Part shown: positions 47,542 through 57,528 of the stretch, one piece after another | How positions within the stretch are numbered: position 1 is the first letter of the stretch | Layout of the letters: each line of letters starts with the position of its first letter | Assembly (NCBI RefSeq): GCF_014839805.1 | Contig: NC_051129.1 | Span: forward strand, 4,592,920 to 4,656,919 | Source of the DNA: Manduca sexta | Lineage: Eukaryota; Arthropoda; Insecta; Lepidoptera; Sphingidae | Length of the DNA: 64,000 bases | Reading direction: 5' to 3' | Notes under the pieces: generated by a model | The model's input: only the letters and a program-made list of their open reading frames with translations | Told to the model about the DNA's origin: nothing | Databases searched by the model: none | Position numbers and translations under genes: made by a program

Positions 47542-48238
47542 GGGATACAATGATAAATCGTAAAACTCTTTTATTAAATTTCTTATAAGTTGAAGGTTCA
47601 ATCTCTTTCTAGACAGATAAGTATTGTTCTTTAAAATACAGTCAAGTTATTGTAATTAATTTGTTTTTACATGTTTTAGCAAATGTAAGCTTATAAATCA
47701 TAAATGTTTATTAAGAAACAGTTACTTCCATGGAAAACGACATATAGGTCAGTTGATTTTTCGAATTTCTTATCAAATCTTCAGTTATTTATTAATCTGC
47801 TTGATCTTTACTATGGCTATGTTAATTCAAGCTCACAATGTTCCAATTCTAATACGTTTTTCTAAGATTTAAAGTAAACTTTAATAAATAGTAATAGACT
47901 AATAGGTAATTGCAAGACTTGCAAGACTCTTGCTGCAAGACCAAGACCAAGACCAAGACTGGGAGCGCAAGACCAAGACCAAGACCAAGATCAGGTGTAT
48001 TGGCGCAAGACCAAGACCAAGACTGGCTAAGTCTCGTCTTGTTCTTGCATTTGGGCAACACTACTCAGTAGTAGAGAAGGGCCGTGTCCAGCAGTGGGAC
48101 AGTATATAATACAGGGTTGATATTATTACATTATTATACTGAATAGCTCACTTTTCGAAACTAAACATACAAAAGGAAAAAAAACACACATTGTTATTAC
48201 TTCCAGTATAATCGTGTACCGATATGAAGTATCATACA

Positions 48239-48418
48239 TTAGGTTTTACTCGCGGCTTCTCGCTGGTGAATAGCATTATGGAAATAAAAACCCTACAATT
48301 ACATTGCACTTTACTGGATAAAAAGGAATTTATATGTGAAATCAACAGATCTCTTAATGGCGAATTTATCCAAATTCGTTCAGCTATTTATTTAAAATTA
48401 TACCTCATTATTAGTATA
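48239..48418 (-). mobile_element. Decayed Helitron fragment
   Basis: TTAGGTTTTACTCGCGGCTT resembles the inverted 3' end of the Helitron at 35647, and GCGAATTTATCCAAATTCGT its central part. A 137-codon frame starting here runs from repeat into A+T-rich DNA and is not supported as a gene. Confidence 0.4.
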
Positions 48419-51400
48419 CATTATGTGGCAGACTCTTATGCCTTTTACATACAATGTTTTTTTCCCTTAGCTAATTTTATTTCTTTCGAACTATTTCTAA
48501 TTATTTCGCATAAATACCAATCATTCAGTATGTTAGGAATTTATGTAACTAGGTTACTGGTGCATTTGATTTTAAAATATGGTCACGTGACATCAAACTA
48601 TTTTAATTGTAACCGCCACCTACAGAATAATAGGTAATTATGTTTTGTGTCGCGTGATGCGTGAAATAGACAAATAATCGTTTAAATTCATAAAATACCA
48701 CAGATAAAATATTATCGCACACGATTTGAGATTCCCGTAATGTTTTTCTTCAGCTTTATTTATGCATGTTGTAACACCAGATATTCTTTGTTTAGAAAAT
48801 TAGTAGGACTTAACAACGCTTACTAAATACTTTTGTGATGACTAAATTGTTGCGTGTTAAAACAAAATAATTTTGGAACGTAGACGGACCAACTTTTTGT
48901 TAATCTCTAAATGAGAAAACCTAATTAATGTATTAATCCATGTATATTTTCGTGTTATCATTATTTCGCGAACTTATTTTATTCAATTTATAGTATTTTT
49001 TACATACGCGTCTGTGAATGATAGAAAATTAAAAAAAAAGCTTTATAATACGAAATAATATTATCACATTGTGTTTTTTTATTACTACGTGGTAATTTTG
49101 AATCTAACGTAGTGTTATATTCTCTTTGATTTTGAACACAGACATAAATCATTGCGTAAACTCATTAAACAACCTTCATCGATAAAAAATAAATTTCAAT
49201 TTTGACATATCCACTTCATTTTTTTTCATCAACCAGGAATGAACGGTTAAATGTCAAAAGCATTTTTAATCATCACATAGCTAATATGAGTTGTCGATGC
49301 ACTGCGGGCGGCCCTGACCTTTCCACACTCGCTCTCCTTGTAAAGTTCAATGCTGCGGTTAAGGACTTGTGTCCGATCCTGCGGATATTTCGAAGGACAA
49401 GTGAACGCCAGAATAAAACGACATCTCCTGAACATTTATAGTCACAGGGACGTATTTGGCATTAGTATGTCACCAATATTGCCTTACAATAAGAGGGTGC
49501 GATAACCGTAATTTTAGAAGCTGTATATTCGAAATTACATACAGAAAAAATCATATTCATTTATAATACACGTAGAAAATTAAAATTTACAATATGTTAT
49601 ATTTACTGTGGTTGATTATTTTTTTTACAATATAAATATTTTTCATTCATTTCGTAATGAAAATGCCACTAGAATTATTGATTCCATGCATTTCGTTAAG
49701 TACCGTATTTAAAATTTAAGTTATATATTTTAATTTGTAACCAATACGATTAGATAGACAATATGATATGGAACATTTTGGACGTTCAAAATTTTAAAAC
49801 GATCTCAAATTTACTTTTTAATTATTTTTTTCGTAAACTTTGCATAATCCATGTGGCTACTCTATATAGAGCCATGTTGAAACTACCCGTATCACTTTAT
49901 GTATTGAGAATGTAACCCTTAAAGTTTCATAATAAATATCATATGAAACCTATACTTAATATTGTGATGTGAGCCATGAAAACATCGGAAAATTAAACTA
50001 TTTACTTTTTCGGCTCTGAAATACAAATTTTAGCGAAGGCCTTACTAAAAACCTCTATGTTTTTCAATGTGGTAAAAAATTCAATTAAAATTTATTCAAT
50101 AAGCTTAGTATAAAAATTTATATAAAGAAAGATTTTTTAAGTATCTCCTTATTCGTACTTTCTGGACGAAAATACAGCCCTTAAAATACATGCCATCCTT
50201 GTGTTACATGTAGCACTGTACCTTTAATTGGACAAGTCGTTCACTTGTACTTTTCTTTATTTTATGTTAAAATATAAGAGCTGTTTAACAGCAGGCTGGT
50301 CGATGTTAAAGAATTTATAAGGTGTGTAAATTATGAAATTCTTTATGTTTTAACTCTACATTGGTAGACTTATACGAATTTATAGATGTAAATAAATAAT
50401 ATATTACAAAAATTACATCATTCTAAATAAAAAAAATCTGTCATACTCATAAATGTTTTAAATAAAACTGACCGAACCTCAGGGTCATCTATTATTGAAA
50501 ATAAAATTAATTATTTTTCTGTATATTTCGACGTTTTATATGGCGATACAGAGCTAATCCATTTGATTTTTTCTTTTAGAAACATTAAGTTATAGAGGTG
50601 AAATAGAAAAGTCAAAACTGTTTTATTCATTTTAATAATAAAACAAATTCCTTTACGAGCCGGGTACTTTATCTTCTATATAAAAAAAAGGCATTAACGA
50701 CATTTTATTATTGAATTCATATTCTAAATGTCCTTAAACTTCGTAAAGGTATTAAATAAAACAACTTTTGAATATCGTCACTAGCCACTAATGCAATCAT
50801 TATATTTTTTTAAATAGTAATAAAATGAATAATCTACTATTGTCATATTAAACTTTACATAAAGGACTTCATTTTTTACCTTATAATTCACCAGTAGGTA
50901 CATTACAAACTATAATCCTTTCATAAGGAAAATTGTAGAATTGTCCACGTTTACTTTTCGAGTACTAATGACGTCAGTAAAAGGCAAAGGAATTAAACCA
51001 TACAGCCAAAGAGACGTCCAATTAAAAACATTTTCACACTATCACCGTAAATTAAAAAGTTATAAACGTCACTTTTAACGTTTACTGTGAAGATCACACT
51101 TTTGTTGAAGATTATTTTATATCAAAATCTGGTTCTGCGGTCCTTGTCCGTAACAATATTTGTGCATCTCGCCATTACTGTCAAAAACGGCCCACCGTTA
51201 ACTAAGAAAGTAAATGGATGTGTCATTTTGGAGATATTCTATTTGATTTAAATGTTATGTTGATTTGATATAATTATTTTAAATGGAGATATGTAAGCAA
51301 CATTTTAAATAGGATCTTTTTTTGTATGATGACTAATCCACCTGCATTAGAGTTGTCTATCACATCATAGGATAAATAACTATGAAACAGTTGGTGGTAT

Positions 51401-51854
51401 TCATCATTCTGTCTAATATTTAAATATGCGTTTATATTGGCGTACGTGTGGAATTTAGATCTATTTTCACCATGAAAACTACCTTCGCCAAATTTCACCA
51501 TATCTTCGCTCTAAAAAAATTTATAAAATCATTTATCTATCACGTAGGTGAACAAAGATGCTCTTGTGACATGTCAAAGCAAGTTATAAGAATATTTACT
51601 AATAACTTCGAATATTTTAGATAAGGGATTAAATTAAAAAAAAAAAGGTAAACCGAAGAAGCCAACTCGACCTGGCAGGTAAGGGGAAATAAAAATATAA
51701 CATGTCGCGATCTTTACCTCTGAAGGCGATATGAGCTCTAGCCTAGCTAACCCACCAGCCTTTCACTACCTACCTAAGTGAAGACTACCCGAAGCATAAA
51801 CGCAGAAAGAAACCCCGGGCTTACTTTTTTGTCATAAAAAAACTTTTCCAGTAA
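48419..51854. other. No supported gene; one G+C-rich island
   Basis: A+T-rich except about 49290-49440, where frames are open on both strands (for example LALLVKFNAAVKDLC on plus and KYPQDRTQVLNRSIELYKE on minus). Neither has a recognised domain. It may be an exon, a promoter region or a transposon scrap. Confidence 0.4.
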
Positions 51855-51965
51855 ATATCGAACTACATTCCATGATCGAAGTAACTTAAATATGCCAATG
51901 AGAGCGTACTAAAGCGGCATCATTAGAAACAGCTGACCCATTTCCATCGTCCCCCGTCGATAGAC
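51855..51965 (-). pseudogene. Decayed relative of the 53301-53531 exon
   Basis: On the minus strand GGGGGACGATGGAAATGGGT and CAGCTGTTTCTAATGATGCC align with the start region of the 53531 frame, including bases before the ATG. Here the frame ends after ten codons (Met-Gly-Gln-Leu...stop). Confidence 0.4.
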
Positions 51966-52036
51966 TCCCGACACGCAAAGATTTACTGGTAACGTTCATT
52001 TTAACAATACATTTCTGTGAAATAAGTTTGTATTAA

Positions 52037-52362
52037 CCGGTGATAGCCTAGTCGGGAATGGAACGGACTTCTAAGACGAATGACCGCAGGTTCACAACCC
52101 AAGGGCATGCACCTTTGATTTTCTCAAGTTATGAATGTGTCTTTTGAATGAATTATCGCTTGCTTTAACGGTGAAGGAAAGCATTGTTAAGAAACTTGCA
52201 TACCTGAGAAGTTAGTCTATAAGGATTTTGAGGGTATGTGAAATCTGCCCATCTGCAATAGGTCAGCGTGATGGACTAAGGCCTAATCCTTCGCAGTAAT
52301 AGAGGCCCGTACCAAGCAGTGGGACAGTATATACATACAGGGCTAATATTATTATACTATTT
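52037..52362 (+). repeat. Metulj-like SINE, full length (copy 6)
   Basis: GGTGATAGCCTAGTCGGG, GGAACGGACTTCTAAGACGA, GCTTTAACGGTGAAGGAAAG and CAGGGCTAATATTATTA. More diverged than the copy at 41510. Confidence 0.88.
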
Positions 52363-52524
52363 TTATAAGTTTTTATTTTTTATCCTAGTATTACGAGCTC
52401 GCATGATCGCGTGGTTGAGTATCCTGAGGTTACTTTTTTATATGGGAGTGTATGTAGATAAGGGTTTACTCCGCATGTGACGCATCAGCAAACCTTTTTT
52501 TATTCTTTATTTACAATTTATATA

Positions 52525-52660
52525 TACAGCCTGAACAGAAAATCCTCGCCATGTTGTGGTAAAATATGGAACTAATTTTACTGTCAACGTTTACCCACTG
52601 CCCGACCCGGAGATCTCAGCGTGATAGTCTCTCTACAACTACGCAACGTAGGTACCTAAT
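52525..52660 (-). repeat. tRNA-like SINE fragment
   Basis: On the minus strand, GTTGCGTAGTTGTAGAGAG and GAGATCTCCGGGTCGGGCA form a tRNA-like head. The body (ACAACATGGCGAGGATTTTC) differs from families S2 and S3. Confidence 0.45.
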
Positions 52661-53300
52661 CTAGCCCGATTGTTAACACCAATAAAAAGAATAAGTTGTT
52701 AATTTCTATAATATGGATATATTATATTGGTAGCTGTAAATTGTGTGTTGAATTTAAGTTTTTAAGTAAAAAACACCAAATAAATTAGTTTCTTTTAATA
52801 TATTAATATTATTGCACATTTCGACGTTTTCATATATTAATAATTTTGCTTGCATATTTCGGACTTTTTAAGTTATATAATAAATTATAAGTAATCTCTA
52901 GTCATAAAACAAAATTGTGGAGTTAAAATGTGTAGTTGTACATTGAAACTTGGTAAACCATTTACAATTCAATACTTCAGACATTAAAGACCAAATTATC
53001 GAAGTAATAAGTCCTAACTAGTGCATAGGTTTTAACTTGAATCCAGCGCATTGATTTCGATAGAAATCCTCATTCGAAGATTAATTACATTTGCCATCTC
53101 CCTTGATACTGTTGGAGTTCAAAAGGCTTGTAATAAGTTTCCGATGTTCGACTTTTAACCTTACAATTTATAAGTTCAATATTAAGCTTTTGTTAAGCAA
53201 CGGAATATTATTTTTAAAATACCTTTATTATTATATAACCTCACTATTTATAGATAATTTTGCCGAGCATCTACATAACATTATTACTTTCAATACGGCT
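52661..53300. other. No gene seen
   Basis: A+T-rich with no recognised feature. Confidence 0.45.
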
Positions 53301-53531
53301 TTAGTACAAATTATTTCTATTCAAACTGATGCTGCTAAAGGTAGCACGAGGTAGCAAGACTTTCCACGATAATTCACCATTCATTACATTCACCACGGGT
53401 ATATTCTTTAAGCACAAAACCTGTAAATGCTGACCGTCGCAGCGGTAATACAAATATGAACAATTCTTCGATCCAAGACGAGAGATAGTAAAAAGTGCAA
53501 AAAGGAGCATCGTTAGAATTCGCTGACCCAT
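53301..53531 (-). CDS. Candidate first exon with signal peptide, unrecognised
   Basis: ATG in a good context (GCAGAAATGG) starts MGQRILTMLLFALFTISRLG, a plausible cleavable signal peptide. It is followed by NCSYLYYRCDGQHLQVLC with three cysteines. The frame stays open to 53301, but the C-terminal end probably lies in an intron; donor-like GTGAAT sites occur near the middle. The bases around the start, including upstream of the ATG, recur in decayed form at 51855-51965. That suggests a duplicated small secreted-protein gene, or a repeat carrying both. I do not recognise the family. An open plus-strand frame overlaps upstream (53568-53629), so the strand is not settled. Confidence 0.3.
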   Translation of the reverse strand: MGQRILTMLLFALFTISRLGSKNCSYLYYRCDGQHLQVLCLKNIPVVNVMNGELSWKVLLPRATFSSISLNRNNLY

Positions 53532-53904
53532 TTCTGCAGTGTCCCCAGCGACCTGTTTACACTAGCACAGGCCCTCCCGAGTGGTAGCGATTATAAAATC
53601 TGCTTTCATTTGCGAACGCTAATGGGTAAGCTCGGTTTAATTTTGAAATTTTCTTTTTAATTCGTCTACGAGAAATACATTTTGACTACACTAATTGCGA
53701 GTTGGTGGCACTCGAAATGGTTTCTTGAAAGTTATCGGTACGCTTGTTACGCAAATCTCTAGTGAATCAGGAAACTACAATGCGGCGACTCTTGACAATG
53801 CGGAATATAAGATTTCGATCTGATACATTTCCCTAAATAGTAACACCAGACGCATTTAAGTCAGGCTATATCGCTATATTTATTTTCTTAATTAAGTACT
53901 ACAT
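53532..53904. other. Flank of the candidate exon; nothing else supported
   Basis: A plus-strand segment ending at GTAAGC near 53630 is open (ALPSGSDYKICFHLRTLM) but has only a modest acceptor. Otherwise A+T-rich. Confidence 0.3.
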
Positions 53905-54220
53905 TTTTTATTGCTTTAAACGACAAGACGAGCTTGCCGTTCGCCTGATGGTGAGCGATAGGACCGCCCATAAACAGTAGAAACACCATCCAACACCTTG
54001 AATAATTACAAATGTTTGGTATTCCACTGCTCTCGCTATCCTGAGACATGAGATGTTAAGTCTCATTATGTCCAGTAGTTACACTGGCTACAATATCCAT
54101 AAAATCGAAACACAACAGTGACTACATACTGCTGCTTGACGGCCGAAATAGACATTGCGGTCTAACCTTACCTAACCTAACCTACCCAGGCTCTCACATA
54201 TGAGAGACCTACCATCAGTA
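53905..54220 (+). repeat. Repeat family R2 (copy 3)
   Basis: AAGACGAGCTTGCCGTTCGC, ACCGCCCATAAACAGTAG, AACACCATCCAACACCTTGA, TCCAGTAGTTACACTGGCTA, and the CTCTCACATATGAGAG end. Before the end is a short CCTAACCTAACCTA run. Confidence 0.85.
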
Positions 54221-54632
54221 GCTCTAGTATTTTCTAAGAATACTTAAACATTTTGTCATGTCAAGAGAGTCAGTACTTAGTTTTGTATCTTATATTTTAT
54301 ACATTTAATATATTATTCAATCGTGCTATGTCGTATGCGTCATCATTGGACACATTAAAATAAACTGGATTGGTGGTCATTATATAGTATAAGAATAAAT
54401 GAAATAAAACATCAATAAATATTAGTCAGACAGACATAAATAAAAAGGACGTGATTATGTTATTAGTATTATCTAAATTCAACTATAGATTATTCAAGAA
54501 TGTATATGGAGTATATGTTTATGAAATTGGTAATATAGAGTTTACGATAAACTGACTTTAAAAGAGGGAATAAACCCAGTTTTTACTACGTTATGACCAG
54601 AAAACACTACAAGTTTTAGATATTACAGACTG
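54221..54632. other. No gene seen
   Basis: A+T-rich; no recognised element. Confidence 0.45.
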
Positions 54633-56498
54633 GGGCCTTATACTCTATCCCGCACGTTATTTTAACAGTGTGTAACAAGCTCGTAACACAACGCGTCATG
54701 TTTAGGACTATAGAAACTTGACTTACAGAATACCATTCCACGCACATTTCTCGAAGATAACATGACACGGCCGCGTTACGCGTTTACACCAATGATAAAA
54801 GAAGTATAGAGGATGGGTAATATGGTCACGTGACATGCGGCACATTTCATGAACAAAATGGTGCCGACTCCGCCCCTTACAATAGTGATATGCTAGTACC
54901 GAAAATTTTGTATCGACATCGAAGAATTAAGAGAGACAAACAAGCCCCAAAAAGATCAAATACGAAAGGGGTTAGGAACTACCATAATATAAATATAACA
55001 AATCATAATGTAAACAAACAAACTGAAACTGATTTATAAGTAACAATTGTTAAACAAAGCAGTACCTGTTGTGACAAACATCCAGTTGTGTTTGATCTAT
55101 ATTTGTATGTTGCACTATTCCTTGCTAAAAATTTAAGTTACAGATTAAGATATTTATTTAATACATGATAAATGGAATAAGATAGCGTAGCCAGCAATTA
55201 TTTGGTTGGTTTTATTTTATTTTATTATTATGCTCTTTGATCGAGAAACATAACTATGGTTCAGCAAACTAAAATCAATGACCGTAAAAATGGTGGTTAA
55301 GATAATCAATTATAATAATTATTTGCAATAACAACAATATGATTATGTATCTATTTCCGTGCATGCAAAGGTTGCTCGAAACATAAGACCGCCAATTGTA
55401 AAAATATATCTTACATTTCATCTTTTATGTTGTTTCTTTTATGTTTATCTATTCTTTTATGTAACAATTCTAATTTTATTCATAGCAATATATTAAAGTA
55501 ATATTACTATTAGGTGAAGTATAATAATCATTACTATTTTACTTATCGGGAATATTGTTGGAAAACAGTTATCTTTACTCGCGTTAATTAAACGTGTGGT
55601 TTATGCATATCTTCTCAAAATGTAAAGAAATATGTATTTGGTGTAGGATTCCAATCACGTTGCTCAATATTCTCAATTCATTTTGCCTTGGTTTTTAAAT
55701 TTTTTGGTTATCTTAAAAAATATTCTAATTTCACTTAGTTTGTCCTTCTGAATAATACAATATTGATGTGTGCTCTAACATTCTTTCAAAGACAAAAACC
55801 GTAACTGATAAACGGGCGTCTGTTAAAATATCGATATCAATAATTTCTAAACAAATCCACCCACCCATCCCTAAGCTCGTGTGTAAACAAACATAATGAT
55901 TTTAATGTGTATAAATCACGCCTAAAAGGGTCCAAAGCTTAACAAACCAGATCCACATATCATTTTAATTGATAAAAACACATCCAAAAGTAATTATACA
56001 AAGATATTTGCTAATTTTCGGTAAAAACAGTTACTAACCTATGAAAATATATTTCGGGGTCTTTCTTGCGTGAATTCGATTTGCATCCTTTCACACAACA
56101 CTGAGTCATTTTCGAAACTTAACAAATACACTAATAAACACACTGAACAATTGAGAATATGATTATATTACTTTAAATTCAATATTTATGAAGATTTGTT
56201 TACATCGTCTGACACTACATGTACTTGCCGACTGGCCAGCATAAAATGGCGTTTCTGCCGCAAGGCGGTCCCAGTGTGTTGAAGTAAACGAAATAGTGCC
56301 ATATGCGAAGAAAGCAATTATTTTTGTCGTTTTTGTTGCGTTCCAAATAAGCTTTGAGTAAAAGAGATAGACATATATATTGACAATTCTGCGTCGATTT
56401 CCCTAACATAAATATAACTTATTCATATAGCTAACTTTTGAGGCCTGTCCTCTTTATATTTAGTCATTGGTTTACACTATCATACAGAATAAGGGCCC
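54633..56498. mobile_element. 178-bp MITE (copy 2) split by a hAT insertion
   Basis: The left part, 54633-54789, starts GGGCCTTATACTCTATCCCG. The right part, 56478-56498, ends ATACAGAATAAGGGCCC. Removing the insert and one GTTTACAC leaves 178 bp, the same length as the intact copy at 14828. Confidence 0.92.
54790..56469. mobile_element. hAT-like element, non-autonomous, 1,680 bp
   Basis: Flanked by the exact 8-bp duplication GTTTACAC (54782-54789 and 56470-56477). The ends are CAATGATAAAAG on the left and, inverted on the right, CAATGACTAAATATAAAGAG. They share CAATGA and a later AGAGGA. No transposase is recognisable. A 69-codon frame starting near the left end (GTFHEQNGADSAPYNSD) and a 64-codon minus frame near the right end show no domain. 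The right end has a G+C-richer patch (TGGCGTTTCTGCCGCAAGG). Confidence 0.85.
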
Positions 56499-56846
56499 TG
56501 TAGTCTGTAGACTCATTAACAAATAATCATACGCTTTTTTTTAGAATACCAATATTGTTTTGCTAATTATTTTGAACTGCACATGTTTATCTATAAAGAT
56601 ACATAACATAAATCTGAATACAGGAATCAGTTAACCAATATTTAATCTGTTTGAAAATTCAATTGTAAATAGAATCATACTTTACCAATTACCTACAACA
56701 ATAAAAGAAGTACGAATTGGGATGAATCACACATGACTTTTTCTTCTTTGAAGATTGGTATGCAATATTATTGTTAATTAAAAAATAGCCAAAAGAGGAA
56801 GTGTAAGCCGTCAAAAAATAACAAAATCGACTTACTTTTGTTTCAG
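56499..56846. other. No gene seen; ends in a splice acceptor
   Basis: A+T-rich, closing with CTTACTTTTGTTTCAG at 56831-56846. Confidence 0.5.
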
Positions 56847-56903
56847 GCAGAAGAAAATATCCGAGTCCGCCGTTTGAGCCCGAATTGGAACCCGGACAAT
56901 ATC
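56847..56903 (+). CDS. Candidate internal exon C (57 nt), unrecognised
   Basis: A strong acceptor (CTTACTTTTGTTTCAG) and a strong donor (ATC, then GTAAGC) enclose 57 nt. A second AG four bases on would give 53 nt. Two frames are open: phase 1 gives RRKYPSPPFEPELEPGQY and phase 0 gives AEENIRVRRLSPNWNPD. The Pro/Glu-rich phase-1 reading looks more like a real linker. With the second AG that frame can follow exon D. With the first AG it can follow exon A in phase 1. After exon B it fits only in phase 0, if B uses its GTTTAT donor. No family is recognised. Confidence 0.42.
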
Positions 56904-57254
56904 GTAAGCGACATTATCTAAACAATGTTCACCTCATCGCAAAAAGCTTTAATAAAATCGTTATTTCATCTTGTATTTGCATTTTCAACATAACATTCTA
57001 CGTTAAAAGGAACGCGCGGAACATTTCACGCCGCGCACCCGCCACTTTCTTTGCCGCCATTTTAACATTCTAATTTACATATTTCATAATTCCTTTTAAT
57101 ATTTTTTGCATCATTTTGTGCACCTGGAATATATTTTTATCATAAACTTTTTCATTCAGATCGCGTTATCTTTCTTATGGGCACAACTATTTGGGTAACA
57201 AGAAAAAAAAACGATATTAAAGTGCATTTACTAACCGACCGATGGATTTTTTGA
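56904..57254. other. No gene seen
   Basis: A+T-rich, with a short G+C-richer patch near 57010-57060. Confidence 0.4.
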
Positions 57255-57528
57255 TTAAGGCGATACCTCAAGGTCCATTTTCATACATTTTGTTTCGGCT
57301 TTAATCTGGGTAACTAAACAAGTATTGGCAAGTAAAATTTCGTCATATTAAATTTTAAAGGCCGAAATATCCATGATTATTAATTATTTTTACATTTTTC
57401 TTTCAACTGCGAGAACTAATCACTAACTAGACGTGAATTTAAATTCTTTACTTGCCAATACTTGTTTAGTTACCCAGATTAAAGCCGAAACAAAATGTAT
57501 GAAAATGGACCTTGAGGTATCGCCTTAA
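57255..57528. mobile_element. TTAA fold-back MITE, 274 bp with perfect 82-bp arms
   Basis: TTAA at both ends, then GGCGATACCTCAAGGTCCAT and onward. The last 82 bp are an exact inverted copy of the first 82. The spacer contains AAGGCCGAAATATCCATG and CAACTGCGAGAACTAATC. TTAA flanks suggest mobilisation by a piggyBac-type transposase (inference). Identical arms indicate a recent insertion or gene conversion. Confidence 0.9.

Larger units (their letters stand above)
46190..48063. mobile_element. hAT element, non-autonomous, 1,874 bp
   Basis: The terminal inverted repeats TAGTGTTGCCCAAAT and ATTTGGGCAACACTA are flanked by the 8-bp duplication CTCAGTAG, the hallmark of hAT insertions. Both subterminal regions are crowded with CAAGAC/GTCTTG hexamers. 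No hAT transposase (DDE/BED-type protein) is recognisable; an 85-codon frame near the left end shows nothing. The interior holds a run-rich GGGCCC block (about 46930-47050), a tRNA-like stretch (about 47165-47245) and a 71-bp tandem repeat. It inserted after the SINE was in place. Confidence 0.88.
46033..48131 (+). repeat. Metulj-like SINE (copy 5) split by a hAT insertion
   Basis: The left part (46033-46189) lacks the tRNA-like head. It has GCTTTAACGGTGAAGGAAAA and GTCTACCAATTCGCACTAAG. The right part (48064-48131) has the CAGCAGTGGGACAGTATATA tail. CTCAGTAG is present on both sides of the insert (46182-46189 and 48064-48071). Confidence 0.9.

Noticed and set aside
48224..48637. 137-codon plus-strand reading frame
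   Set aside because: Begins inside a decayed Helitron fragment and continues into A+T-rich DNA with hydrophobic, codon-poor translation.
54165..54186. Telomere-like CCTAACCTAACCTA run
   Set aside because: Only about three units of the insect (TTAGG)n type, inside repeat family R2; simple local expansion is the better explanation.
54830..55039. 69-codon frame near the left end of the second hAT
   Set aside because: Starts at GTG, has no transposase motif and stops early; probably non-coding interior of a non-autonomous element.
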